From positions 30,444,853-30,508,852 of the forward strand of contig OY755241.1 of NCBI GenBank assembly GCA_963576725.1: a stretch of DNA of 64,000 nt. The letters run 5' to 3'. Below, in pieces: positions 30,642 to 41,765 of this stretch (position 1 is its first letter; each line of letters starts with the position of its first letter). The position numbers were made by a program, and so were the translations under genes. This DNA is from Azorinus chamasolen (lineage: Eukaryota > Mollusca > Bivalvia > Cardiida > Solecurtidae). Under the pieces are notes generated by a model. That model had not been told where the DNA came from. It made no database searches and worked only from the letters and a program-made list of their open reading frames with translations.

Positions 30642-30954
30642 CTCTATTTATCACAATGATTTCAAAAAGTGACTATTACTTAGGCGTCAAAAGGCGTCAA
30701 TATGAGGGAATGGGTTGGTATACATGTACACGCATTGGCTATTTCAAAAGCAATTGCATGACCAAAGTAACACAGAAAGCCCCTTTTATGGATGGTCGCT
30801 TTAGAGAGTGCTTTACTTTCATACAGTCATTTCGTTTCTATTTGAAAGAGAGTTAATACATTGACGGTATCACACTCATCTCCTATAAACCGCTCAAAGC
30901 TAAACACGTCTTTGGGGGAAAAACAATAGAGACATTGCAGAAGAAACACACCTA

Positions 30955-31113
30955 AGGCGACCGCTTAACAATAAACATGGAATTCTTTAAACGCAGATGG
31001 TAGCTTAATAGTTAATACAGAACAACAACAGCCTTGAAAGCTCCCCTGGTAGCATTCCTCTTGCACTAAGCTACCAGCTCCCGATATGATCCAGAATTAG
31101 ATCCCTTTATGTG
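30955..31113 (+). mobile_element. TA-1c MITE, degraded
   Basis: AAGGCGACCGCTTAACAATA, CAGATGGTAGCTTAATAG, GAAAGCTCCCCTGG, CACTAAGCTACCAGCTCC. The ends are lost. Confidence 0.6.
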
Positions 31114-31329
31114 GTAGAGGACTTTGTCCTGTAACAAACAAACATATAAACTAACAAGAACAATCAAATATTCTGACTGTAAAACGGGATCCCCCGTGAA
31201 GTTTTCTCTCCCAGACGATACTGGCCAAATATTTAAGATCAAACCAATGGATGTGTGCTTTATAATTCAAATGATTTCTCCCTTAATTACCGATTCTTTC
31301 GGAATCCTCGAGAGACATCGATGACAACA

Positions 31330-31740
31330 ATGTAAATAGAATCTCGACGAAAACCGAACATGAATTGATTTTTGTCTGCTCTTTTGCTAACAAGGCCATT
31401 CTTTGCCCTCGTGATTAGCAACAGAAATTGGGCGTAATTTGGAGTATAAGAGATTCGCTAACTTCATTTCCGTAATGCCGACACGAGAAAATCTGATCAA
31501 AGATCAATTGGCATATTTTCAGTAGCGGAATACAAATAACTCATTGTAAAGCCGAGGTGACTTGTTTCACCCGTCACTAACTTGTGTCAGACTCGTTCTG
31601 GACGTCCAATCAGACGTCGTTAATCTTTGACCCCGGGGAACGTGATCTAACTAGCATATACTGACTGATATCCAGTATCTGTGTGACAGTCTGACTGGAC
31701 CCTGGCTAAACCTTACCTCGCTGTAAAAAATATAACGAGT
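31330..31740 (+). promoter_or_regulatory. Unique island upstream of LIM2 exon
   Basis: It has moderate GC and no MITE. It contains CTGATCAAAGATCAATTGG (a TCF/LEF-type ATCAAAG), GTCCAATCAGACGTC and ATCTTTGACCCC. Its position just before an exon makes an intronic enhancer plausible. Confidence 0.3.
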
Positions 31741-31799
31741 GATCCAAATTCTGATATGGCTACAACATCATTATTATTAATATTAACTTATAATGATTA

Positions 31800-31843
31800 T
31801 TATTGCTATATTATTATTATGGTATCGTATAATAATAATAATA

Positions 31844-31891
<48 letters not shown>

Positions 31892-31925
31892 TCATCATTA
31901 TCAGCAGCAGCATCAACATCATCAT
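31800..31925 (+). repeat. (AAT)n/(CAT)n microsatellite before LIM2 exon
   Basis: About 25 AAT units followed by imperfect CAT/CAG units up to the polypyrimidine tract. Confidence 0.97.
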
Positions 31926-31948
31926 TATCATCATTTTTTATTTTACAG

Positions 31949-32160
31949 GGAGTTCGGGGCGAAATGTGCAAAGTGCTACAGATCAATACAGCCAAACGAC
32001 TGGGTAAGACGGGCACGTGACCTTGTGTATCACCTGGCCTGCTTTGCCTGTGACACGTGCAAGCGACAATTATCCACGGGGGAGGAGTTTGCACTGCACG
32101 GGAACCAGGTCCTGTGTAAAACCCACTATTTAGATATGCTGGAAGGCGGTCCTCACAAAG
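31949..32160 (+). CDS. Awh: Awh/Lhx6/8-type LIM-homeodomain gene, LIM2 exon
   Basis: The first base completes an Arg codon; translation then runs EFGAKCAKC to GGPHK and ends with one base of the next codon. The second LIM domain is complete: C-x2-C, 18 residues, H-x2-C, C-x2-C, 18 residues, C-x2-H. The core [18 protein letters not shown] and the following [11 protein letters not shown] are hallmark Awh/Lhx6/Lhx8 sequences. The acceptor is tttattttacag and the donor gtatgc. An AAT/CAT microsatellite (31800-31925) lies directly upstream of the polypyrimidine tract, so the splice region is unusually low in complexity. Phase 1 at the end matches the homeobox exon 14.6 kb away. Confidence 0.95.
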
Positions 32161-32281
32161 GTATGCCACGTTTCCGCTATTTTTGCTTTACCATTCCACT
32201 GACACTTGGTTTGATTTGGATGCACGTCTGATTTGTTTTCAGCATGATTTGACACTTCATCTCATATAGCTCCTTTGCAGA

Positions 32282-32486
32282 TACAGTGGAACCTGTCTTG
32301 AGTGGTCATCCATTTATTGAGCAAAGGCGTCTTAAAAAGTAGGTGGTTGCTTATTGCAGGGAAAAAGTAACGCAAAAAGCTCCTATTGGAACTTTCTGCA
32401 TTACTCTTGACCTGCTTTAAGTTACCTAATGTATTACAGACCAATAATTAGACCTCTTGTTGATGGCCGATTAAGACAGATTCTAC
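32282..32486 (+). mobile_element. TA-1c (pogo-like) MITE
   Basis: TACAGTGGAACCTGTCTTGA end, GTAGGTGGTTGCTTATTGCA arm, AAAAGCTCCTATTGGAAC centre, GGCCGATTAAGACAGATTCT end; 120 bp after the LIM2 donor. Confidence 0.85.
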
Positions 32487-32671
32487 AGCAGATACATTTC
32501 ACAGTAGGGTCTGTTGTTTGCCTATAGAATTATATAGGGCGAATGGACTGTACGTTACGATTTGAGGAAAGCTATTCATGTTTGATGTGAACAAACGAAA
32601 CTATTTAGTCAGTTCCATTGTTCGTGAGCAGGAACCCCCAATATCTCATTACACTTTTCCTGAAACAATAC

Positions 32672-32872
32672 TTTGACGTCTTTGCCGTCAGAGTATACCT
32701 AGGTCAGACGACGCATGTAGGAGCCGTCAGATCAGGATCTATCCTATTCGCTGATGGAATTAATTGAAAAGATCTGATTCTACAGTCAATAGGATATTAC
32801 AAATCAGTTAAACAATATTCCTGACGTCATCATTGCTCACAAGAATACTCATCAAATAAATGATAAAAGGAC
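32672..32872 (+). mobile_element. TTAA-1 MITE, degraded
   Basis: GTCAGAGTATACCTAGGTCA arm, GACGCATGTAGGAGCCGTC stem, tail with TGATTCTACAGTC. Confidence 0.65.
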
Positions 32873-32940
32873 TGTTGAGGATAAAGGTTCACGTTGAATT
32901 TTCAGCTCAAAATAGTGTTTGCGTTACCCTTTACTGACAA

Positions 32941-33064
32941 CAGAGCTATAGATAAAGGTGCGTACCCAATTATTAAAATAATCATTTCTCTACCAAACCC
33001 TATACTGTGACTACTCTTTAAAGGAGTGGTCACAGTATAGGGTGTGGTGGAGAAATGATTATTT
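32941..33064 (+). mobile_element. AAACCCTAT hairpin element
   Basis: Arms AAATAATCATTTCTCTACCA and TGGTGGAGAAATGATTATTT, inner AACCCTATACTGTGAC and GTCACAGTATAGGGT. The flank GATAAAGGTGCGTACCCAA recurs at 48295. Confidence 0.88.
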
Positions 33065-33425
33065 AATTAATATTTGAATATTGCTTTGATGATTTGTATA
33101 ATGTCATATGAACATTAGAAATACTTGTCGTGACAGAATTTGTAACATCTGATCTATATAATTCTATATCATGGCAGAAACTACACAATAAGATCTATAA
33201 AATAGAGACTACACAACTTATTAAGAGACAATATAACTTGTTAACATAAGAGGCTTTAAATGAGTAACCGTGTTATTTATTAATATAAGCGTCTCTAAAA
33301 GAGAGACAATATAACTTATTAACATAGGCATCAAGAGTGACCACATAGCGTTTTACCATGTGAGTGACATCAGGCATCAGATAAAATATCAACACTGCGT
33401 GACACCCTGGTGAAATGTTTGAAAA
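33065..33425. other. No gene; short internal duplications
   Basis: ATATAACTTGTTAACATAAG and ATATAACTTATTAACATAGG are repeated blocks; otherwise unrecognised intron. Confidence 0.6.
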
Positions 33426-33613
33426 TACTGTAAAACCTCTCTATAACGACCACTAAATTGCAGGCAGGTGGATGCTTAAAGCAAGGTGAAAGTAAAACAA
33501 AACGCTCCAATAGGAGCGTTCTGTTTTACTTTCACCTTGCTTTAAGCAACCACCTGCCCAAAATACCAATTAATTATCACGATTTAATGGTCGTTATAGA
33601 GAGGTTGTACTGT
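33426..33613 (+). mobile_element. TA-1 (pogo-like) MITE
   Basis: TACTGTAAAACCTCTCTATA and ATAGAGAGGTTGTACTGT ends, perfect hairpin around AACGCTCCAATAGGAGCGTT. Confidence 0.92.
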
Positions 33614-33793
33614 GCAGAAGATCCTCCTAATTCGATCGCTCAATGAATTTAAAACCAGGTGGTTGCCTTATCTGAATAAGGACAAAGGACGTAGGAGCTT
33701 TCTGTATAACTTTCGTATTGCTTTAATCTACCACCTGTATGTTAGACCCAGCATGATGCATCTTTTAGGTGGTCATTTTAGAGACGTTTTCTG
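33614..33793 (+). mobile_element. TA-1 MITE, degraded
   Basis: CAGAAGATCCTCCTAATTCG, CCAGGTGGTTGCC and CTACCACCTGTATG, GGTGGTCATTTTAGAGACG. Confidence 0.65.
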
Positions 33794-33985
33794 ATTATTG
33801 ACAACCTGTTAAACTAAGAATAGCGTTATGAAATAAAAGGAAAATTATACTTACACAATGCATTTCTAGCATTCTAATACACTAGAGTCTCGCTCATATC
33901 ATTTATTACCAGGGCAAAAGCGGTGCTTTCTATATCACTTTTGTAATTCACGATGCTACCACCAGCGCCCCTTAACAGAAAGTAG

Positions 33986-34056
33986 GCAAACAATGTAGAC
34001 CCAAATCAGCGAGTTCATGAAAGAACCATCTGACCAGGGTCTGCACTGTTAGCCGA
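33986..34056 (+). repeat. Hairpin, CAATGTAGACCC type
   Basis: GGCAAACAATGTAGACCCAA and CAGGGTCTGCACTGTTAGCC with a loose stem. Confidence 0.65.
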
Positions 34057-34158
34057 TCCCATCAATGCCAATGACTTATTCCTGTTCATATTGTTTTTGC
34101 TGTGCCCCATCCATATGGACAAAGATGGGTTCTAACATACGACCTGGACTGGTTTCCC

Positions 34159-34377
34159 TTAACCCTCTACTTCATAAATACGCCCAGAGAAGACCCAGAT
34201 CAGACAACGCCTATATTAGTCGTTTGGTCTGTTTGCTCACGGAATAAGATAGGATTTATACTACAGACTCCGTCATGATGAAAATGTCTTGTTCGTAGAG
34301 CAATTATTAAAAGTCAGTTAATAAATATTGACGATGTCAGTATTTGCTGCATATATATTGGTGGAGTAAAGAGTTAA
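34159..34377 (+). mobile_element. TTAA-1 MITE with shortened hairpin
   Basis: TTAACCCTCTACTTCATAAA end, GAGAAGACCCAGATCAGAC, and GGTGGAGTAAAGAGTTAA end. Confidence 0.8.
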
Positions 34378-34858
34378 ATAATAACCCAGAATTAGATTTC
34401 TTTTGAGTGAGTGTATTAGAGATACGTTTCTGTACTGGTACCAAACTATCAACCACACGGACCTGATTCCACTGGCACACATACACCGATTGGTTTCCCC
34501 CAGAGAACTTGTCGTGTTCGCGTGCATGTCTTGTCACTGCACCAGCTTCTTGGAACTACTTTATGACTTCCGGTATCTTAAAGGCTAAAAGCTTCATTGT
34601 TTATTCGCTGAAGACAGAAAGTGGTATTACATAACTCACACGGCTTTATGCCCACTTTTATTACACAGAAAACTGAATGTTTTCGGAGCTTCTGACAGTA
34701 AAATCAGAGCGCTTTCTGTTAAGTTTGACATTGCGTTGATAAAGAACTGATGATCGACACTTACGAACGAATCGCACTTTGATTGGTTGATAAGACGCCT
34801 CGTAAAGTAGTTCTGGAGATAACCATTGCATAAAACGGGAATGAAATCAAATTAAACA
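34378..34858. other. No gene recognised
   Basis: Unique intron sequence up to the CACTG end. Confidence 0.55.
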
Positions 34859-34877
34859 CACTGTAAATGCGGGTGTT

Positions 34878-35125
34878 TTGAATCCAAACACTTCTGAAAA
34901 CACATAGCTGTAACAGTTTGAAAACACGTGTTACGTGTTTTCAACAAAAACACGTAAATAACAAAACACTAGTGTTTCGGGGGAAAACACGTTACAGTGT
35001 TTTGTTTGAAAACGGGTTACACGTGTTTTGGCCCTGTAACACTTTGAAAACACAAATACGCGTTTTAAGTAATCATAGTGTTTTATTTCAAAACAGTACA
35101 GTTTTATTTTAAAACACATTATCCG
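34878..35125. repeat. AAAACAC/GTGTTTT motif cluster (left)
   Basis: More than ten copies of AAAACAC or GTGTTTT in both orientations, including AAAACACGTGTTAC palindromes, over 250 bases. Spacing is irregular, so this is not a simple tandem repeat. Confidence 0.8.
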
Positions 35126-35596
35126 TGACAGTTTGGAAGATCTGCATTAATAATGACCTTACTGCACTGCAAAAAGTGTAGACCTAGACTAATCGTCCAA
35201 TCTCAAGATATGGAATCTCAGCAGGTTTGAGATGTTAGCAGTTATACAAAGCACAAACTAGTGTTGAATAGACTAAACGCAAAAAATAGGAATGATATGG
35301 ATCCACACTTTTGCAAAGCATGAAGATAACGTTTCAGAGAATTACATCAAGTTTTATTCAGAAACTAGAAGGTCTTAGACCCATATGGCAAAACATGTAC
35401 AATATATATATGGCAGACAGTATAATTGAACAAATCAAAATCATACGTAATAATTGATAGTGGTAGCATAAAGGATGTGGCAAAATCCATTTACCCAACC
35501 AGAAGACTATATATATATCGCGCTCAGCCTCAAATGCTTGCATTCATAATATTTGCATTCACATTTTAGACATTTTTTCATTCGATGTCTCATTTT

Positions 35597-35951
35597 GATA
35601 ACTCACAGTTCTCCCAAATTTGATCAACATTTGTTTCGAAACGAAACTAGAACTGTCACTGAAGGTGATGATACCCTAACTGAGGACTAAAGTCCAATCA
35701 GGAGCAGTAACTCTAAATTCTTTGGAGGATTTGCTAGAAAATTATGTCATTCACACATACACTTCATTACAAATGCAGTGAAATGCATATCTTAAATTTC
35801 ATCTAAATCCAAGAAGAATTTAAGAGGTAGTTTGCGTCATGTGTGCAATATTTTGTCCAAGGACGAACAGACCGACAGACAAACCAACAGATTGACTCCT
35901 ATATACCCCCTCTCAAACTTTGTTTGTGGGGGTATGATTACAAGAGTGACA
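35597..35951 (+). mobile_element. Non-autonomous repeat ending ACAAGAGTGACAA
   Basis: GATAACTCACAGTTCTCCCA, TGTTTCGAAACGAAACTAGA, AACAGACCGACAGACAAACC and GTTTGTGGGGGTATGATTAC. It resembles a repeat I associate with bivalve genomes. The class is unknown. Confidence 0.55.
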
Positions 35952-36011
35952 ATTGGATGAATTTAGATATTCTAAAATAGAATACAACTATATTTATCTA
36001 TCAACGGACCA

Positions 36012-36212
36012 TTAATCCATTACCTCATAGGCTATTTTTAGATACAACCTCTTTGAATAAATCTACCGAAAAGGAGCATTAACTCGAGAAAAGGAAAAAT
36101 TTAGAATTTTGTAGTTTGAAACCATTGTGATAAATATCTATTTATCACAATGGTTTCACAAAGTGACTTCTACAGAGTCGCCAAAAGTCGTCAATATGAG
36201 GGAATGGGTTAA
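36012..36212 (+). mobile_element. TTAA-2 MITE with hairpin top deleted
   Basis: TTAATCCATTACCTCATAGG and GAGGGAATGGGTTAA ends. The stem joins ATTGTGATAAATA to TCTATTTATCACAATGG without the AGAGCATTTGCTCC part. Confidence 0.92.
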
Positions 36213-36437
36213 TAGAAAGTTAAATACTGCCAAGTGCCAATATTAGCAGTAATACTTAAAATGGTATACACGTGACATCCGGCTAGACATATTAAATCAT
36301 CACATGATCACTTATAACTTACTACAGAAAACCCCATTAGGAGCTTTTTGCATTGCCTCCATTATTCCTGGCCAGAAACCAATCATTTGGAGTCTTATCT
36401 GGATCCAAATTGTATGAAGTATATCCAATATTTCAAA

Positions 36438-36500
36438 GATAATTAACTGTTCTCCCACATTAGTCAACCTTGTTTCGAAACGAAAATACAAGAGTGACAA
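36438..36500 (+). repeat. Internally deleted copy of the ACAAGAGTGACAA repeat
   Basis: GATAATTAACTGTTCTCCCA, GTTTCGAAACGAAAA, then directly ACAAGAGTGACAA; the ~290-bp middle of the 35597 copy is missing. Confidence 0.7.
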
Positions 36501-36732
36501 GTGGTTGAATGCAGTTATTCAATTTACATGTACTATTAATTTCATCTACACATCATCATGACCATGAGAAAGTTAAACAGACTGCAAACAGTTGCAGTGA
36601 TACTTTGTCTTATATACATTATACTCAAATCCGGTTAGGCATTTTAAGATTCACCATTTCACCTAAATTACATTCAAGTTAACATTATGTCGTGATCTTA
36701 CATCATTAAACAGATCAATTTATTATTGGATG

Positions 36733-36795
36733 AAAGCAAGACAGAAAGCTCTTTAAGGAGCTTTCCACATTGCTTCCATTCTCCAGTAAGCTACA
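36733..36795 (+). repeat. TA-1 internal hairpin fragment
   Basis: GAAAGCAAGACAGAAAGCTC and GAGCTTTCCACATTGCTTCC around TTTAAG. Confidence 0.65.
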
Positions 36796-37896
36796 AATTG
36801 CTTTTGACTACATGTACTCATCCAAATTAATACACTTAACAATACTTTCCAATTTCAAAACCTACCGAATATTCATGCAGAAAATTATTTCATTTTAACA
36901 TGGAAGATGGAATATTTATGCAAACAATTAACTATTAACTATTCTCAGTTGCAAAATAAATTGTGTTCTTTTTAATTTAGAATACTTTACTATTAAGTGT
37001 TTAGAAGACGTATCGTACCCTCTCCTTTCTCACTTAAAACCATCCACTTAGACTGATCGTAACTCAAAATGTGATGTGTGCACGCTTTATTTTGCAACTG
37101 AGTATATTTGCTCAGCTATATCTATTTGATTTTAACCATTCAAATACCAAGTAAATCTTGCAGGCTTATAGGTAATATGGAGGTAATTTCATTTCATCAT
37201 CACTTGCTCAGATTCCAGAGCTTCTCTACTTTGTTCATGAACTGAACAAATGAGGCTGTCTTCTGGTACTGACACGGGTGTTTGATGATAGTTTGCTGGT
37301 AAAAACCAAGGAGCTGAGAGTATCATCTAGGATAATTCAAATCTATAATGCAATACCATCAAATCAGAAGAAAGAGCCCCTCCATGACTGATTTTGTGTC
37401 CGCCGGTATCATTGTTTATCACCTATTAGGTATATGCTGTCAATCTAGTTTTCCTCAGTTAGTATGACAACTAGACTTGGTTGATCTAATGGCCTGGATG
37501 CCAATAATCCCTGACAAATGCGACTCCTGAACCACCTGAAACAAAAACTTAACCATTTATTTTGTTTCAATAGACACAAATGCCAAACTATATCAATAAA
37601 AATATAAATCTAAGCATTAACCAATTTTAGATGAATGTAGAACCCAATATCCATCTGCATGAGTATTATAATTTGCTAGTTTTCAACTACACAGTGGATC
37701 AAAAGAAAATACTTTATTTTATAGAGTGAAAAGCAAAGGAAACTAGAATTTGTTTTAAAAAAAACAATGTAAGTCTCCCCAAATCCCCACCATCTTCACT
37801 TCAAGGCTGTTCACTTGTGAATTTGGGAAATAATTCCTCAACATAGAATATAAGAAGTTAGACACATAAGAATTTCACTATGTCTTATACACTACA

Positions 37897-38164
37897 GGGT
37901 TACCACAAACCTGAGAAACAAATTCCCTGACATTTCTCAGACAATTTCAAATTTCCTGACACATTACATTGAAACATTTGGTTTTTCTCTCATAATTTAT
38001 TTAACATTTTTAGGAAGTCTAAAATATATTGCCTTAAACTATTTTGTTTTCAAAATTCCCTGACATTTGCCTATATTTTCAAATTTTCCTGAGAGTTCTC
38101 GAAATTCCCTGACTGTAGACAAGTCCCTGACCTTAAAAAATCAATTTCTCTGACATGTGGCAAC
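37897..38164. mobile_element. MITE with CAGGGTTACCAC ends
   Basis: CAGGGTTACCACAAACCTGA and the right end CTGACATGTGGCAACCATG form ~25-bp TIRs. The interior repeats AATTCCCTGACATTT several times. A hAT-like origin is possible; no clear 8-bp duplication. Confidence 0.55.
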
Positions 38165-38772
38165 CATGTAATATATAATGAAGAAAATTTAGTTCCTAAT
38201 TAAGGTAATAATGGCTGATATTGTATTCATACATTCATGGGATGTACATATGGATGGACAGACACGAGCATGATTATATGCCTCTTGCCTTGCTGCCAAG
38301 TTGCTGGGGGCATAAAAAGAAATGTACTATTTGTTTATTGGTGTTTAACATGACTTTTCAATGTTATGACAATGTTTTGTTAATTTCAAGTCAAGGTCTA
38401 GATAGATTTCTCTCATGCCCCTAATGGGACATTAACTAATACACAGCAAAGAGAGGCCTTGCTAATGTTCATGTATTTTGATGGCACCTTTTAAACCCTC
38501 TTTGTAATGGAGGTCCCTTCCCCTAAAGTGTTTTTCAAGTTTCAAGTTTGTCTTGAAATATATAATATTATATCAGTAAAATTATGAAGTGTTTGACTGT
38601 TTGTTGCATACATACTGTAATCAGGTATTATAGAGCTTAACCATATTAAATGCTATGTACAGTAAATAAATACAGGAGCCATCATACCCGTGTCTACTTT
38701 GTAAGCAAACGTATATCTACAGACTTTAGGGATAAAGAATGACTCATGTATGATAATGAATATTCTCACCTC
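38165..38772. other. No clear gene; one hairpin-arm scrap
   Basis: ACAGGAGCCATCATACCCGT (38674) is a TTAA-1 arm. The rest is unrecognised. Confidence 0.5.
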
Positions 38773-39180
38773 CACAGTAGACAGCTTAGTGTTCTTCAAG
38801 GGTTTCCATTGCTTCTAGGTTCAAACCTGTCAGACAGTTGTTCCCCTTGACAAATGACCCAAGCAAGACTGCACTTGAAGACAGTTGACGCCATAGCGTA
38901 ATGTGTATGGTGGCACCATCTTGCGAAATGGTCATTGTTCTGATGTCTGCAGGTGCAGAAACTGCACCAATAATCACCATGTGTTTTGCCTCCATCTGAA
39001 AATGTATGAACAGGACAACTAAAGATACAGATTGCTACCATACTACAGATAGTTAATTGAAGAAAACCCTAAAGTTACATGATGATCGAATATTCAATGA
39101 AAAATAATCAAATCATGATTATTTATTAGTTGATTTTTTTCACTAGGGGCAGAAACTACAATCATGTCTGAATAATTCCT

Positions 39181-39258
39181 TTGGCAAACTGAGCAAACCC
39201 TGATCAGATGGCATCATCAGGAGCCATCTGACCTGGGTCTACTCTGTTTGCAAAGGTG
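39181..39258 (-). repeat. TTAA-1 hairpin
   Basis: GGCAAACTGAGCAAACCCTG and GGGTCTACTCTGTTTGC around GGCATCATCAGGAGCC. Confidence 0.8.
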
Positions 39259-39299
39259 TTGGTTTAGATCAAAGAATCCATCAGTAAATCAAGTCTTTA

Positions 39300-39525
39300 T
39301 TAACCCTTTACTCAATATACACATTTTACACATTTGCAAAAAGAATAGACCCAGATTTGATGGTTTCTAAACATGTAGGATCCACCTGAGGCTGATCAGA
39401 GTCTGCTCTGTGTGCTTATGAAATACATTGACATGGTCAAACATACCTGTGTCAGAGTGATATTATAACAATCAATCTCATTACTATTCATGATGTCATT
39501 TTTTTCTACATGGTGTAAAAAATTA
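39300..39525 (+). mobile_element. TTAA-1 MITE, degraded
   Basis: TTAACCCTTTACTCAATATA end, TTTGCAAAAAGAATAGACCC, loose stem, CTGCTCTGTGTGC. Confidence 0.7.
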
Positions 39526-40208
39526 AGTAGACTTTAATATCCATATTACATCATAACAGCAGTCAACATACATGTAATTTATCCCTAGCCTATAAATTCA
39601 TTACTTAGGCTTACTTAGACAAAGGCTTATTCACATATTTTGCAACCAGTGCTGTTCCTGATCAGACAGTCTCTGAGCCAGTGTCATGAATAAGCGAATG
39701 GAACTGGATCAAACACTGATATTAAACTAAAGCAAAACCTATTTCAAAAAGCATTGAAAATAATGAACCCAAAATTCGTCTATTTATATAATAAAATGTT
39801 GTCTGATCTGGTATGATACAATATGATAATTTATGATACAACTTTCAGAATATGTCTGATCAGGATCTGTACTGTCTTCATTCAGAATTTAATAGATTTT
39901 TCCTGTCTTCCATGTAAGATATTCCTTGAAATTAAATTCAATACAAGAAATGAGACGACAATTATTCAAAGGGGGTAATTATAAAGGTATGGTACAACAT
40001 TTAATTAAGTCTGATGAGGTTGGTACTGAATAGGACGGTGACGGGCCAAAACCGCCCAATTTTTGTGTCACCTGCCGAGAGGCGTGTGTCACATAGGGAT
40101 TACTTTTCCGTCGTCTGTCTGTCCGTCTGTCTATGTGACTTTTCTTATTCTAACACTTCTCACTGCAGGTGACACATGTGTTCCTTTGAACACTCTTCTT
40201 ATGATATA
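39526..40208. other. Hairpin scraps, no gene recognised
   Basis: GCAACCAGTGCTGTTCCTGA (39641) and TCTGATCAGGATCTGTACTG (39855) are diverged arms. Near 40060, GTCACCTGCCGAGAGGCGTG is of unknown origin. Confidence 0.45.
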
Positions 40209-40349
40209 TTATAGTCAAACAACTAGGTCTGACGGGTCACGGGTTCGCCGAGTCCATTTTTAAGGGAGATCAGCATTTCGGATATCCACGTGCCATTTAT
40301 AAAAGATTTTTTTTAGCTATATGTATAAAGAATAAGCGCATTAGTTATC

Positions 40350-40444
40350 GGAAATATAGCGTAGTGGATAAGACGTAGGACCATAAAGAAGTATATGATA
40401 GGCGAACATTTTATTAGGCGCAGGTTCGAGTCTCGCATCTACCT
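40350..40444 (+). other. tRNA-like sequence in left subterminal region
   Basis: An A-box-like TAGCGTAGTGGATAAGACG is followed about 60 bp later by a B-box GGTTCGAGTCTCG and then T9 at 40451. The long central insertion resembles a class II (Ser/Leu) variable arm, or a decayed tRNA. Acceptor arms pair poorly, so it is not called as a functional tRNA. Confidence 0.5.
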
Positions 40445-40839
40445 AAAATCTTTTTTTTTCCGCTAAAATATTAAGGAAAGTCCCCGTAAGAGCATTAGTA
40501 TTGTTGTGCATTAAGAAGCCACTTGTACAAGACATTAGCTAAAACTTATATTGATATTCATATTTTAGCATCGATTTATTATTGAAACAAGAAACCGCCA
40601 ATGTCGGTATGGCCGGATTGCCGATTAAAGTGATATAGATGTACAGTCAATCATTATACATTTCTGCATCAGCATATGCTGAAGGCATAATAAATAGTTA
40701 AACATATTCCAATTGCATGTAATGAGGTCCTCATTATGACTCCACATGTTAAAAAGGTCAATCTAGAAATTCATTGAAGCATAAAAAACAACAGATATTT
40801 GTAAAGCACGTATACCCCCCAACCCCCTGACCTTTGATC

Positions 40840-41765
40840 TAGTGACCTCAACTATAGAGGTCATCTACTGGTCATGACTAATCACCACAGCAACTTTGAC
40901 GATCCTAAGCCAAACCACTAATCATTTATTGATATGAAAACATTTCACAAGTTAAGGTAATGGTGACCTTGACCTTTGACCTAGTGACCTCAACAACTAT
41001 AGGGGTTATCTAGTGGTTACGACCAACCACCACAGCAAGTTTGAAGATCCCCAACCAAACCATTGAGCAGTTATTAATCGGAAACCATTTCATCAGTTAA
41101 GGTCATGGTGACCTTAATATTTGACCTAGTGACCTCAAAAACAATAGGGGTCATCTAGTTGTCATGACCAACCACCACAGTAAGTTTGAAGATCCTAAGC
41201 CAAACCCTTGAGCAGTTATTGATTGGAAACCATATCACCTGTTAATGTCATGATGACCTTGACCTTTGACCTAGTGACCTAAAAACATTATGGGTCATCT
41301 AGTGGTCATGACAAACCACTACAGCAAGTTTGAAGATCCTAAGCCAAACCCATGAGCAGTTATTGACTGGAAACCATTTCACCAGTTTAGGTCATGGTGA
41401 CCTTGACCTTAGACCTAGTGACCTCAAAAACAAGAGGACTCATCTAGTTGTCATGACCAACCACCACAGCAAATTTGAAGATCCTAAGCCAAACCCTTGA
41501 GCAGTTATTGATCAGAAACAATTTTACCAGTTACGGTCATGGTGACCTTGACCTTTGACCTCAAAAACTATAGGAGTCATCTAGTGGTCATGACAAACCA
41601 TTACAGCAAGTTTGAAGATCCCAAGCCAAACCCTTGAACAGTCATTGATTGGCAACTATTTCACCAGTTAAGGTCATTGTGACCTTGACCTTTGACCTAG
41701 TGACCTCAAAAACAATAGGGGTCACCCAGTTGTCATGACCAACCACCACAGCAAGTTTGAAGATT
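40840..41765. repeat. 144-bp tandem repeat (GACCTTTGACCTAGTGACC type)
   Basis: About six units with spacing 144-145 bp (for example 40954, 41098, 41243, 41388, 41532). Each contains GGTCATGGTGACCTTGACC, CATGACCAACCACCACAGCA and GTTTGAAGATCCTAAGCC. It lies inside the TIR element. Confidence 0.95.

Larger units (their letters stand above)
28838..30716 (+). mobile_element. TTAA-2 MITE interrupted by a duplicated 0.74/0.91-kb unit
   Basis: The left half of a TTAA-2 element stops in its hairpin at 29005 (CTCTATTTATC). The right half resumes at 30642 with the same 11 bases and runs to AGGGAATGGGTT. Between them are two related units, listed separately. Confidence 0.85.
37180..38998 (-). pseudogene. 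Decayed OB-fold / zinc-finger-like gene, antisense in Awh intron
   Basis: On the minus strand, 38995-38786 follows a tttcag acceptor and reads MEAKHMVIIGAVSAPADI..., then GATIHITLWRQL and GSFVKGNN. This is an OB-fold-like strand pattern, as in RPA-related proteins. The expected continuation is only found in the other frames (SDRFEPRSNG, then NTKLSTVEV), so two frameshifts are implied. A second acceptor (tgtttcag, near 37540) is followed by GIIGIQAIRSTKSSCHTN, which resembles the zinc-ribbon start of the same architecture, but stops follow. I infer a broken lineage-specific gene copy. The family assignment is from pattern memory only. Confidence 0.35.

Noticed and set aside
31756..32169. Asn-rich or Ile-rich open frames at the LIM2 exon
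   Set aside because: Products of the AAT microsatellite; only the phase matching LIM1 and homeobox exons is coding.
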